Positions 1-11,789 of a DNA stretch of 64,000 nucleotides are shown piece after piece. Under the pieces are notes generated by a model. The model did not search any database and had not been told where the DNA came from. It saw only the letters and a program-made list of their open reading frames with translations. The stretch's first letter is position 1. Every line of letters starts with the position of its first letter. Source of the DNA: Cristatella mucedo. Taxonomy: Eukaryota; Bryozoa; Phylactolaemata; Cristatellidae. The stretch spans positions 991,001 through 1,055,000 of the forward strand of contig WPIO01000138.1 in assembly GCA_009760855.2 (NCBI GenBank), read 5' to 3'. A program made the position numbers and the translations under genes.

Positions 1-2479
1 TCCTTGCTAATTCCTCAGCCTCTGTTAAACACAAGCATGATCGCCTTGGAAGATTCTTTGTTGCATCTTTAAGCGGGCATTATGTTATCACCAAAGCTAA
101 GGTCCGTCAAAGTCGGCCTTAGTTACGAAGTATCATCACCAACTACTTAGGCGTAACAGCAGTCTGCTTGCGGATTATGAATGCTACATTCGACGAATCA
201 TCATGTCTTAAAAGAGAATGGGTTGAACTTTCTGCTCCACTTGGCACAAGCTTAGATGTTCAATTTGCTTTGAAAGTTTACTTGTGGTAATTTTCTCACC
301 TCAGAGATATTCTGGTTGATTTCTAGACTACACCACAGACAACGTAACTAAATCTGAAAATGACACAACTCGATGGCAAGAAAATGCAAGGAAAAAGATG
401 TTAAGTGGCGGTTGCAAGCACGTGTGCAATTGGTCATTCGTGTTTCCTCCTGCTCGAGTTATGTGCACTGACCGTGCTCTAGTTGTATGATACTTTACGA
501 TATTGTCAAAGACTAGCCAAAAGATTAATGCTGTCATATGCGTCCAACTAGGAATAGTCCTGGCGAACTGGACGTCTAAAACACAATAGGTAATAGATAC
601 GTATGCAGGCCTGGCTCATAAGCGAAGACGCAAAAATGGGTGGCTGATTCACAAACTCAACGTCATTGCACTCTGCGTAAGTACCTGTAAATACCCTTCT
701 ACTGAATTCCTAAACGACGTTTGATTCTATCCCGTATAAATCATTAATTTCGTATGTTGTGATGGCAATGAAATGACAATGTCAATTAACTGCTTTTAGA
801 GGAGTTCAGTTCCTACTTAGTTTGGGCGTTCCCAGACGCCTACAGATATATGCTATTCCTTAATGCGTTGTCATATTCATCTCAGTAAAGCAAGAGCTTA
901 GCTGACAGGCATCCTTTCATTTGCCGCATCAATATTTCTACAACAACCTTTGTGAATAGCATGCGTACTAATATTTCAAGTCGTTCGAAGATTGTGCAAT
1001 GAAGTCACCTGTAAGTGCCGGACCACTTTAAATTTAGATAATGCCGCTGAAAAAGTCCATATTACCGTTTTTGTGTGTGCAGCATGGCCCTTACGGCTCT
1101 GTTCTACAGCTTTCTACAGGCTATGAGGTTTTTACAGTACAACTGTGGATTGCTTGAACTTACTCTCGTGAAATCGCATCAATAAACGTCGTGATGTAGA
1201 GATGGTCGGCCTACGGACGAGAAGCGTTACGGTTGCCTAACGAGTTCCCTTTCATAGTACATGAATTCGACTACCTGTGTTAAATTCTATTGATTGATCC
1301 TTGCATGGTGTTTCTAAAAGTCCTTCGGTGGTTTTCTCTTCCTACCACACTCACTATGTGCCTGAATTTGAGGAAGCCACAACAGAATCAGTGGGACGGT
1401 GACAGGTATAAAAAGTCGGATCCCCAATCAGTCCTATGACGGTGCATGAAAGGAGTTTTATTCATGTGCAGAGCGACCGATAATTGTCCTGACGTTTTAA
1501 TATACAATAAGATATCTTCCCACATCAGATAGCTAGCTCAGATTCTTCAAGCCGTCAATTCCTCAAGCCGAGCGAAGTCCTAATAAACTGAACGTCTGTA
1601 AGTGTAAGGGTCATGCGGATGACTTCACAAAGGGTTCTAAGTGCGGATGTTACTAGTGATTACAGTTAGCAGATTCGGGTCGCCTCGAATATCTATGCGT
1701 GGTCGTCAGAAATTGAGGTTGTCTACATTACAAAATAAATATTCTATTCATCCTCATCAAGGCTGCAATATAAAAATGGTTATATACTGCTCTAAAACTA
1801 GTTACAAACAGCCTTTCTAAAATGGACACGCGGCATATTAAGCTAAACTTAGGCATTAGCCAGTCTTTCCTGGCGTACGCCTCGGAAGCGAGATTTCCAT
1901 ATGACCGCTGGAGCTGCACACAAGCTACAGGCCATGTAACTTCAAAATGTGACCTCTCCACGCTATTTATATGGGTTTTACGTCAATTTAATTCCATTCT
2001 ACATTGCAGCAGTGATCCGCAGTCGTTAGCAAAGCCTTCAGGTATCGGCACTCAGCCGGCGACTTAAATATTGGCTCCTTTTACCAGTCTCACGTATAAT
2101 GCCTAGCATTCGTAGTTTCACAAAGCCTGGAAATCATTCATGGCACAAGTCTTTGGACGTCATATTTTACAAATGAGCCGGCTGCTCTCAGGTATTTGTA
2201 GGTCCGTTTATGTTATCTTTAATAAGTAATAGCCGTTCTTACACTGATGTGTTTCATGTGCTTGCGAGTGCAAAGCTAGCCACGTCATAGGAACGTTGAG
2301 CGTGCTGCTACTCACCTAGCAATCAGCTCGATGAAAGCCTACAGGCGATCTGTAGGTCCGGCAACTGCATTACTCCTCGCCTAGACTGGGTCAGCGTCCC
2401 GATTGAACTGGTTACCCATGACGGCAGCCACCAGTGTAACTGGCAGCACTCATTCATGTTCAGACTTATGGACATGCCG
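1..2479. other. old unit, left part
   Basis: Diverged copy of the 8,150-11,790 part of unit 1. The 830-880 stretch matches 8,930-8,990 and serves as an empty site for the hAT insertion at 45,157. The segment near 1,500-1,680 matches 30,090-30,230. No gene is supported. Confidence 0.5.
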
Positions 2480-3756
2480 AGGAATGAAGGCCACTCCACT
2501 GCGGCATCTACGAATGCGAGTTATTTAAATTCCGCTTCGGACGTAACTCCAGGCCTAAACTTCTTCTTTGTGAAATTATAAGTCCTCTATAAAACAATCT
2601 GCCAGGCAAAGTCAAAACTTCTAACCCATATCACGATAATAAAGTTGTCCATCTAGTATTATCAAACGGTAGCGTTTACGTTCTCCATCGTCTCAATGCA
2701 GCACGCAGAATTGATGCTTGATGAAGAGCTTCTTGCAATGATTAATCTCATGCTTTGCTCACGCAGCATGAGAATGTCAGTTCAAGGTTAGTTGCGCTAC
2801 TACACGCATAGTCCTGGACGAATAGGGCATGCAAGGGTGTGCTACGTCCGTGGAGATCTTGTTAACGTTCAAACTGAAATGCCAAATGTCGCCCAGTCAA
2901 CGAATACCTGCCTTATAGCCAACGCCATCGGCTTCACCCACTACGTAGCTTGCAGATTTCTTGTAGGATTGTCTGCGACTTTGCGGCTCTCGGGTTTTCC
3001 GAATGACAAGCGAGATGCGTCTTGGTCTCGCAGTCGCCACTCCCATCGGCCCAGTGTGCGAGAGTTACTTTATCCGTCATGGATTCGTGACCTGACATCT
3101 TTTTCACTCTGGGCCGTCGTGTAAGTCGTCATTGGCATCTTCCTTCCAGCTAGATTTCTGTCTCTAGTCACAGTTTAAAACATGCTGGGGAATGTACACC
3201 TCGGCTGCTGTAATTTCAGAAACGGCATGGACACAATGTGAATCTGCCTTCATATCAGCACTCGCTACTTTACCATGCCTGACACCAGGGTAAATTTGGA
3301 TCATCTAAGTAAAGGTTTTCCAACCAGCCACGACTAACTTCAAGCGGCTCGCCCGATGCCTCTTCTGTTCGTACGTTCAAGTGCCTGGGATGTACTGCAG
3401 CAAATCATCGTAACTAGCTAATAGATCCTCTTGACATAGTGCCTCTTTCACAGAGTGTTCTGCGAGCTGCCTGTCATTGAACCACACCATCAGTGGCTAC
3501 ATCTTAATTTTATGGATGCATTTCCACTGTTTTTTAACACGTTTTACCATCCTCGGCTGACGATAAAATTGGTATCGACTTCCTTTGGTTCTGTATAGTG
3601 CATGTCGTAGAATTTCTAAACTCGTACCTCTTCGCCAAGTCAACTGCACGCACACCTGCACCATATTTAAATATTTCTTTCTTTAACTCAGTGCTCGTCG
3701 TCGGCATCTTCTTCTCAGAACAGGCCTTCCCACTGGCTTACTTTCCACCCACGGCG
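2480..3756 (-). pseudogene. Tigger/pogo-type transposase pseudogene, old unit
   Basis: Diverged paralogue of the unit 1 Tigger. It keeps STELKKEIFKYGAGVRAVDL near 3,690 and YIPQHVLNCD, with the first catalytic Asp at 3,169-3,167, better than the young copies, followed by a stop. No LINE-B lies beside it. Dead through many stops and frameshifts. Confidence 0.75.
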
Positions 3757-4129
3757 GGAAAAAAGCACTGTGCACAGTAACTCCATGCACGAATTGTGAG
3801 CAAATACCTGGCCCTTCCGTTACGAGCTAAGCGATCGAAGTCGACAAGCTGGATATGAGATACTGGGCGGATGTGGTGACGTTCACCGTGGCACTCGCTG
3901 TGCACATTAGCGGTGGGTAATCTAAAGCTGGCTCGTAACCCAAAATTGAGCACTCAAATTGACGCTACAATCGGCCGAGAGACTTGTTTTACGAAAATCT
4001 CGTTAGTTAGGACGCTCTCAAATCTTGTCAGTCAAGAAGTCACTGTATACTCTACCATTGTAACATGTGAACTAAATATTCCGGCAAATATCGTATTTTA
4101 ATGCTTGATGCTGACTTAAAAGTTTTACG
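3757..4129. other. old unit, right end
   Basis: Matches 13,555-13,937 with moderate divergence and ends at the junction with unit 1. No gene seen. Confidence 0.5.
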
Positions 4130-4913
4130 TGTTATCCTCAGGTATCTTAACGACAAACAGCTAAAGATTTTTCTAAAACGCTTTCTAGAACGTTCGAAAC
4201 TTTGGCGCTGAAGAGCCAGCCATCGGGTGTCGAATTATGAACTTTAATGGCAAAGGAAATCAAATAAGATGACCTTCCAAATTTTCCGGACACTATGCTA
4301 TGGTGAACTGTTTAAACATCCGGTAGCATTTTCGAGGTTCATTGGTCGATCAATGACCGTATACTGGCAAGCTGCAATTACTAGGCTTCAATGGCATGTA
4401 GAATCACGACATCCTGCAGTGACATCATGTAAAGATGTATCTCTCTCGGTATTGCCAACAGATCAGTTGCATTTTACATTTACAATAGAGGCATGACGCC
4501 GCTGAAGATCTTAATGTGACTTTCGTTATTTACTTGTGCTGGATTGTCGTTTTTTTGCCGCTTAGCTGCAATCCGCTGTCGTATCGGTAAATCGTGGAAT
4601 CGGCTACGTCTCTCGGCAGGCATCCCGTGTTGGCATGGTGTGGATGGCTCGTTGAGGAGTTTGATGTTTATGCTTTCCTAATTATTACAGATGGGTAGTG
4701 CAACAATTTCTAAGTCGTCGCAGTTGAACGCCGCAAGAACGCACATGAGCTGTGTATGAAAAGTGGTTTCTTAAGACTACTTTTCTCCTGGTATTTAGAG
4801 TTATGACAAACGGCAAGAGAAAAGACACTGGTCGTCGCGTGTGCTTCAAGCTCTTACACTAGACCAGCAAACGTTGCACTGTAAATAGTCACGACGAATT
4901 CAAGTCTCGACAT
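4130..4913. other. unit 1 downstream flank, no gene seen
   Basis: Region 3' of the peptide gene. Short ORFs here are not conserved in the diverged units and I recognise no domain. Confidence 0.5.
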
Positions 4914-4919
4914 TTTATT
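4914..4919 (-). terminator. polyadenylation signal AATAAA of peptide gene copy 1
   Basis: AATAAA lies about 55 nt after the TGA, inside a block (CTGAAAATAAA) that is kept in all copies, including the diverged ones. Confidence 0.7.
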
Positions 4920-4973
4920 TTCAGAGCTGCGACGTGACGGACACGTTAGAAAGGGTTTCCAGATTTTAAAGAT

Positions 4974-5377
4974 TCATCCGAGCAAAGCGCCAGCAATTGG
5001 GGCTGCAACTTTCGCGACTTTCCAGAGGGTTTTCCAGAAATTTCTCTTGACTTCAGCATAATCTATACGTTGAAGGTTTCAAGGCCTCATTCACGATGCG
5101 AACACCTACATTAAGACGAAACAAGCGCACTGCGAAATTTAGCTGGTGACTTACTTTCAAATGCTTGCTCGAGTTCAGCTAGCTGGTCGCTGTTCAGCTG
5201 CACTTCCTGGTTTTCCGTCTACAAATGCATCATCGGGCTTATTGCTCAAAGCAAGGCAAAAATCTGCACGACATTTGATTCAGGTAACCTGGCTGCACCC
5301 TTACTTACTGAGCGAAGGTCGGCTGTCAGTGCCCCGATTATAAGGCACAGCAACACTAATTCAGCAAGAAGCTTCAT
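4974..5377 (-). CDS. secreted amphipathic cationic peptide precursor, copy 1 (three coding exons)
   Basis: Coding exons on the minus strand are 5,377-5,309, 5,218-5,155 and 5,062-4,974, 222 nt with the TGA, 73 codons. Exon 1 encodes a textbook signal peptide, MKLLAELVLLCLIIGALTA, with predicted cleavage after ALTA, and ends at donor GTAAGT in phase 0. Exon 2 follows TTTGTAG, is rich in Glu and Asp (ENQEVQLNSDQLAELEQ) with no Lys or Arg, and ends at GTAAGT in phase 1. Exon 3 follows CGTATAG, completes an Asn codon, then reads YAEVKR. After the KR dibasic site comes a 22-residue Lys/Trp/Ala-rich segment starting NFWKTLWKVAK, with one Pro, ending GALLG before TGA. Introns are 90 and 92 bp. Signal, acidic pro-piece, KR and an amphipathic helix with terminal Gly are known from antimicrobial peptide precursors; the function is inferred. 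The ATG is preceded by an acceptor (TTCCAG, then AAACC). A second in-frame acceptor, GAAG, lies 12 nt into exon 3. Confidence 0.8.
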
Positions 5378-5540
5378 GGTTTCTGGAACGAAAAGCGGGA
5401 TGGAGAACCACCTATTAGCGTTAAGAGGGAAGATAATTCGCAGCATTGCATGGCATGCACATAAAGCAGGAGGACTTTCTAGGTTGTACATAATGTCTGG
5501 CCTTCACACCGTACTTGCTCGGCAAAAAGAGAGTGGTCTT

Positions 5541-6205
5541 TATAACTATAATGACAATAATGATGGTCATATGCTAAAACTGATCGCTCGATAGTGCTGT
5601 CTCTGCGGCGTACGTAATCTGCTAATAAAAACATTGAATTTTCCATGGGCGCTACAAGAATATTTAATGACCACGACAACAAGCCTAGCTCGATTAAACA
5701 CAATAAACACAGGATACGACTGCAAGTAGGGATACTGGCAGCACTCAGGGTGTCAGCACTTAAAGCACGCAAAGGACAAACCAAAGGAGTCCACTAAATG
5801 CTGTGATCAATACATGCGTTTGAGCTTCTTTGGAGCTTTCGTCTAACACAGGGAATATCTGGACGTCAGTCGGGTGAGTTTTAGGCGTTCGGATAATACG
5901 TGCTGAATTCAAAGTCACCGGAGGATTTGAGCATTATACGAGGCGTAGCGAAACGATTAGATTTAGAAAAGCAGGTCGGACGATGCTTAGCCTGGGGGGG
6001 GGAGTAGGGCTGATACATAGGATCCAGCCAAACGATGAATTAACCTAAATGTGAACGGCAGAACCTCGAACTCGATGCATTGCTTGACTGACAGGCAATG
6101 CAGGTAGGCAAGAATTGGTGCGATGTGGCGACAACGTCGCTCAAGACAGTTGGGTCTGGCTGAAAAGTTTTTCACCAAGCGTTTGTGCATCTTCTGCAAT
6201 CGGCT
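5541..6205 (-). mobile_element. LINE-A 3' fragment inside the leader intron, unit 1
   Basis: 5'-truncated non-LTR retrotransposon. The end of the reverse-transcriptase ORF reads on the minus strand near 6,208-5,990 (ERRCRHIAPILAYLHCLSV, then a RIEF-type and SALLP-type motif), matching the CR1/L2-group C-terminal pattern 'HI-P-L--LHWLPV-QRI-FK'. The 3' UTR runs down to an AT-rich, AAT-like tail at about 5,541-5,570. Paralogue copy 5 lacks the whole insertion near 49,795-49,810. Confidence 0.7.
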
Positions 6206-6646
6206 CATTTGTAACTACCACTATCCGTATACTCCAAGCTCGCATTGCAAGACAGACGTTTATTTAGAAAAAAGGTTAGGAGCTACAGATGGTTATTAAA
6301 GCTTAGTTTTGATTTTTAAGATTCCGCACTAGGGTAAACAATATTACTTCCACAACCGAACACAGCCACTACATCAGAACGTACTAAACTAACTCTGACA
6401 AAAGAACCATAATACGTCAGTATGGTTAAAATTGACGCAGCTTTTCTGTCGTATATGTTTTCGTACATCACATTGAAACTTTGGTGTGCCGTCATGACAC
6501 TGATTTCCGATCTCGCGTGAATTTCTTTTAAATAAACAAACCCCTTAATGTGCTGTGCTCATAACTGATCGTGCTAGCCTATAACCGTAGGTAACGATCA
6601 TGCAGCATACGCAACGTGCACGTCAAAATTCTGAAAAAGAGCTTAC

Positions 6647-6730
6647 CTAAAGTCTGGAGTCTGCTGATTTGCACTAGAGAAGCAAGATTGATTGATACGT
6701 CTTGTGTCTTGGTCACAGGCTTATATGCAC
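6647..6730 (-). promoter_or_regulatory. candidate TATA box and 5' leader exon of peptide gene copy 1
   Basis: On the minus strand, CATATAAG (TATAAG at 6,725-6,720) is followed about 75 nt later by a good splice donor, AG|GTAAGC, with the exon end at 6,647. The ATG exon starts with an acceptor at 5,383-5,384. A leader exon of roughly 45 nt and a leader intron of about 1.26 kb would join them. TATAAG and the donor are conserved in copies 1 to 4. The transcription start was not observed. Confidence 0.45.
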
Positions 6731-6739
6731 GGAAGACAT

Positions 6740-9174
6740 CTACAATTCCGAGAATCGAGTCGTGTTAGAGGCCGGTGGTGAGTAATGCGGCAGAAGTTGC
6801 CTATTCACTTTGCTTTCCCTTAGCTGCAACTAAATGAAGGGTAACCCACCATGCTAGGGAATCAAAGGGCATTCACTGTCTTGATTGGCATTTAATAATC
6901 ACTTTCTTACCGTACATTCTTTCTTTACTATTGCGTTCATTTTATTGTACCGTTTAAGCTTAAATGTTCTAACTAATTCATATCTCTCTTAGTTTTAAGT
7001 TGTAGCAGTGGACAAACAAATGTAGCTGTTCTTAACAGGGCGTGATGTAACGTTCTAGCCCGTAACTCTTGTGATCGTAGAAATCCTTGCCTTTTTAAAT
7101 GATTGATATAAGCATTTCATGTAAAAGCTAATAAGTAAAGAAATCTAACACGCAAACTGTCCGCACACACTTGCTGGTAGCCGCTGATAACCTGAAAGCG
7201 ATGTTGCAGTGTGACGACGTTCGACTAACTCGAAATATAACCGCTAGTCAATCCGCATGGTGTAGGCTATAAGACAAGACATGTACAGGCTGCCTTGAAG
7301 TAATTCTTAACGCCTTGCAAGGTATTTTATTCACGTGGGATGCGATACAAACTGTGTCGTTTCTGTTCAGGTCCTGGTTTAGGTTGATTTTACATGCAAA
7401 GAAATAGGTGAATTCTACTATTTTTCCATGTGGCACTACTCCTGAAATACGTGCCTACATTCCCACTGCACCTAGAAAAGATTGACCACAATCCACGACT
7501 CGAGGCTTCATAGATAAAGCATTTCAATTTATATTTCTTTCAGAAAATCGTTGAGTGTTTTCATGTAAAGTAGTTTTCAATGAGATCTGGAACGTTTGCT
7601 GATTTTTCTACCCTACCTTCTTCCTAATGCGGATCTTGGCATCGTGGTCAGTGAGAGCTGTGGTTAAGTTGTCGATGGAGTTTAAAGCGGAAATTAAATA
7701 CAATACGCACAGCAAAGCCTCTTCCATTAGACGTGTAGACCTAAAGCAATTATCACACCATTTCGAAGGGCGAAATCATAACGACAAAAAGAGGAATTAC
7801 AAGACTACGGCCAGTTGTTTCATAAGAGATGGTATTTTCATCGAAAACTGCATAGGTCAGCATGTGTTATGGGAAAGCAAGTTATGGTAGACGGCTGGTT
7901 CAGCTCACGGCTAGATGCTATTGACATTATTCATTCGGGCAACGTAGTCTGTGGATAGTTCCAGGGAAACAGTAATCCCAGGATAGATTATTGCAATACA
8001 TCTAAATATATTGCCCCATTTTCATGCGGTTTCTTGCTAAAGGTCGATTACTACGCGATGAAACCGCCTTCGCTGCACCAGTTACGGGTGAAAGAAACAT
8101 TCTAAAATAATTCCACAGATTCTGCTTAATAAATGCAGAATAACCGTTGCGGATTCTTAATTGCAACTTTAGGCCGGAATTTCTGTAAAACTAGAGCTGA
8201 GGTGCTTACACGAACTAAAGCCGTAGTCATTACCTCTACCCACCAACCTTCTGCGTATAGGAACAGTCTGATTACAGATGATGAATACTACGTTTGATGA
8301 ATCATCTCGTCTTAAAAGAGAGTGGGTTGGACTTCCTGCTCCAATTCGCCGTAGCTTGGATGTTCACAGTGTTTTGAAATTATGTTTGTGGTTATTTGCT
8401 CAGCTAAGAGATGTGCTGGTTGTTAGCCAGTGCATACCTCGGACTAGGTAACTCGATTAGGGGTTGACACAACTGGATGGCAAAACGATACGAGAAATGA
8501 GATGTTAAGTAGCAGTAGAGAGCACGTGTGCAACGGTGCATTCACGTTTGCTCCTGCTTGCGTTGTGTGCACTAAACGTGCCGTAGTTGCAGTATACTGT
8601 ATGGTATCGTCTAAGACGAGGCAGAAGATTAATGTTCTTGCTTCGGTCACGCCAGGTGAAGTCCTAGCGGCTAATTGAACGTCTGAAACGCAACGGGTAA
8701 TGGATAAGTATGCAAGCCTAGCGTGTGAACCAAGATTCTGAGATGGGTGGTTGGTTCAACATTTCTTTGTCCTTTCACTCTGCGTCTGTGCCTTCAATTG
8801 CTCTACTACTGAGCTTCTGAGCAGCGCTTGATGGTATCCTGCCTAAATCATTAGCTTCACTTGCTGAGATGTCAATGCATTGCCTATGTCAACGAACTTT
8901 TCTTCTGATGGCAACAATGAGTTGGGTGTTCCCAGACGTAAACTGAAATACGGTCTTGCTAAGTGGGTTGTCATATTCATCTTAGTAAAGCAACAGCTAA
9001 GCAGATACGCTTCTCTCCATAAGCACCTACAATCTCATTTTGCTACATTTGTGAAAAGCACATCTACCATTATTTGTAATAGTTCAATGCCTGTTTAATG
9101 TCTGTACTGTTCCAATTTAAAGCTACCTTACGTTGAGGAACGGTGTGTTTGCAACGTTTAGTGTGTTAGCAATG
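6740..9174. other. unit 1 noncoding spacer
   Basis: AT-rich sequence upstream of the peptide gene promoter. The 88-codon ORF at 7,627-7,890 persists only in the young copies, and the comparison with the old copy near 27,880-28,150 shows no third-base bias, so it is not supported as a gene. The 8,200-9,100 part recurs in many diverged copies (about 120-960, 28,640-28,960, 41,700-42,480, 44,700-45,150) without a conserved frame. Confidence 0.5.
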
Positions 9175-9320
9175 CTAGCTGGTTTGGTCTAGCGGTTAAG
9201 GTGCTCGGCCCGACCAAGGTCTGACTGAGGTCATGGGGTCGAGCCCCAAGGCATATGCAAAGAGCCTGAATGGAGATTTAGCTTTCCTGGGGCGCTATAT
9301 AATGAATTATACATTATATT
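9175..9320 (+). mobile_element. tRNA-derived SINE, unit 1
   Basis: The head has an A-box-like GGTCTAGCGGTTAAGG and a B-box-like GGGTCGAGCCCC about 45 bp later, followed by an unrelated body (GGGGCGCTATATAATG) and an AT-rich tail. The spacing matches an internal RNA polymerase III promoter. The tRNA cloverleaf is decayed and the body is extra, so it is a SINE and not a tRNA gene. Confidence 0.7.
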
Positions 9321-9539
9321 TATAGTTTATATTTATTGTGCTTGTACTATAGGATGAGGAAAAGTACTGTCCTGATTTGTTTCTCATAGTTCGCTCCCAG
9401 TCACCATTTTTGTATTTTCAGTGACTGAATGAAGCTTTTATTATCGCATGAAAACTTTCCTATGTTTTAGATTATATTAGAATTTACAAAATTAATTTCA
9501 ATTTTAGAACTTGACGTTTAATGCTCAATAAATATTCTG

Positions 9540-10566
9540 TAAAGAAAGAAAATTCCAACGGTTAGTGGTACACGGACAGAGCTGACAAGTGCAATATGGA
9601 GCGAGGTAATAGGCATTAGTAAATGTAAATATGTTTAATGGTAGCACGCAAAGTGTCAGCACGCTTTAGAAAACGAAGAACGAATTCCAAAGATCCGCAA
9701 GTCTCTTTGAGAGACATGCGGTTTTCAGCTTATTAATAAATGCAATCAATTTAATGGACATCAATACATCAATCGGCAGTGAGTTACGGGCTTTGGGAGT
9801 ATCCAAAATAGAGGCAATATCACCTCGGGATTTAAGATGGCATCAAAGCACAGCTGGCGGATTCTAGTCATAAAATCGGGTTGTACGATATTTAGCCTGG
9901 CCTAGAGTAGTTAGGACAGTTAGGCATGAGTCAGAGAATGAAGAGTCCTAAAAGTGAGTGACAAACCTTGCTAGAACCTGAGAACGAGTGGGAGCCTCGA
10001 AGTCGATTCACTGCTTGATGAAGCGCCGGCTCAGGTCAGCAAGAAATGGCGTGATTTTGGAAACTGCGACGGACTGACGGAACACAAACGCAAAACGCTG
10101 CAGAGATGCGCATCTCCTGTAAGTACCTGATTGCACAGCCGGTAGACTAGCTAACACTGACTTACAGTAGTCAAGACGCAATGCCAAAAAAAACACTGAA
10201 CACTTTGTGTGCTTAATTCTGGTCTAACGAGGGCCGATATTTCAGTATGGTGCTTAGCTAAAAGTAGGAAGACGCTACCTAGGATGTAACGGGAACCGCT
10301 ATTGATAGGTCGCTTTGGAACTGCACCCTGCGAAGTCGCCCAGGTGCTACCGGGGATGTACTGGCATAGCATATTTTGAGCGTTGAGCTTTCTTGCTTCT
10401 GAGCTTCACTTGATTATAACCAGTATAATGATTTTTCTGTCGTCATTAAATGTTAAAGGTAAGCTGAAATTCGCGTCCGGATTTTAGCAATAGATGCAGC
10501 AACGGAGTTGGAGAATTTGGCACTAGAGGGCTGGGATGGACTGCATCATCGGTAAAGCTGTATCTG
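9540..10566 (-). mobile_element. LINE reverse-transcriptase remnant, unit 1
   Basis: Minus-strand remnant of a CR1/L2-type RT. Near 10,566 a broken YADD region reads YAD followed by a lost codon. Later segments read SPLVPNSPTPLLH, then the thumb-type region around 10,370-10,010 (RLDYCKSVLASLPA, matching the family's 'LDYCNSLLAGLP'), then the ORF end near 9,700. Several frameshifts make it dead. Confidence 0.65.
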
Positions 10567-10745
10567 CGTAATAATGATAACAATACATTGGTTATAATGC
10601 CCCAAAAAACTCATTCTCGTTCTAGGCACATCACATTTGGTACAATGGAAGCACAATTGAATTGTTACTGGTAGCATGCTCAAAGACAACAAGCATAACT
10701 TGATTAGGGGTGACATATACCAAGTCAGCATGAAAGAATGGTTAT
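10567..10745 (-). mobile_element. LINE-A 3' UTR fragment, unit 1
   Basis: Matches the LINE-A 3' UTR seen intact at 37,132-37,306. In units 1 and 2 it stops abruptly at about 10,745, where 3.5 kb present in the 37.3-40.8 kb region is missing. Confidence 0.6.
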
Positions 10746-11789
10746 TGCGCACTTGCGAAAAAAAATCATCGTTTTAGAAATTGCTACGAGACTGCAACCT
10801 GATTTTTTATAGTCGACATCACTTTTCCGATTTTTGGGACGCACCGGTGACTCAACTTGAGGTTTAGGGAAGCGAATTTTAGTACGCGGCTGTTCAAGCT
10901 CGCTCCAAGATGTCCTTCCTTTGGTCGTTTGGCACCGTGGTGGATGCGGGGACCTAAGAAAGATTATTGCAAACTGTATATTATGGCATACCCACACGGT
11001 TACTTGCAAACGTTCGGTTTTAGCTCGATGGAACAGCCTGTGTGGGACCAGTAATGGGTTAATAATTATTCATGGCAGATTCGAAAGCCTCTTTTGATTA
11101 TTAGCAGGATAATCGCCAGCTCAAAAACTAGTTACAAACTGCCTTTCTATAATGGACACGCGGCATATTAAGCAAAACTTAGGCATTAGCCGGTTTTTTC
11201 TGGTGTACGCATCGAAAGCAAGATTACGATATGACCACTGGAGCTGCACACAAGCCACAGGCCACGTAACTGCAAAATATGACCTCTCCACGCTACGTAT
11301 ATGGGTTTTAGGTCAAGTCATTGGCACGCCACATTGCAGCAGTGATCCGAAATCGTCAGCAAAGCCTTCTGGTGTCGTCACTGAGTCGGCGACTTAAATA
11401 TTGGCTCCTCTAACCCGTCTCACGTATAGTGCCTAGCATTCGTAGCTTCGCCATGCCTGGAAATAATTAATGGCAAAAGTCGGTGAACGTCATATTTTAC
11501 AAATGAGTCAGCTGCTCTCAGATATTTCTAGGTCCGCGTACGTGGTCTTCAATATGGAATACTCTTGCTTACACCATGCGTGTTTTGTATACTCGTGAGT
11601 GCTAAGCTAGCCACGTCATAGGAACATTGAGCTTGCTGCCGCTCGCCCAGCAATCAGCTAAAAGAAAGCCACCAGGCGATCATACGTCCGCCAACGGCAT
11701 CACTCCTACTCTCGATTGGGTCAGCGTCCCGATTGAACTGGTTACCTAGGAGGACAGCCACCGGTGTGACAGGCACAACTCGTTCGCGT
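10746..11789. other. unit 1 spacer, no gene supported
   Basis: Contains an 81-codon ORF (11,152-11,397) also present at 1,822-2,067. Most differences between the two change the amino acid, so there is no sign of protein constraint. The rest is unrecognised. Confidence 0.5.

Noticed and set aside
1822-2067. 81-codon ORF shared with 11,152-11,397 and 21,074-21,319
   Set aside because: Differences between the old and young copies are mostly nonsynonymous, so there is no sign of protein constraint.
5246-5491. Continuous 81-codon minus-strand ORF containing the signal peptide
   Set aside because: It reads through a strong GTAAGT donor into intron 1. The three-exon model explains conservation in all copies, while the read-through tail is not conserved.
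5479-5784. 101-codon minus-strand ORF repeated at 15,286-15,591
   Set aside because: Lies in the LINE-A 3' UTR and leader intron. Its repetition only reflects the recent duplication.
7627-7890. ORF conserved at 17,553-17,816 and 34,690-34,953
   Set aside because: Identical only among young copies. The old copy near 27,880-28,150 has stops and no third-position bias, on either strand.
9175-9250. tRNA gene
   Set aside because: A and B boxes are present, but the acceptor and anticodon stems do not fold convincingly and an unrelated body follows. A SINE fits better.
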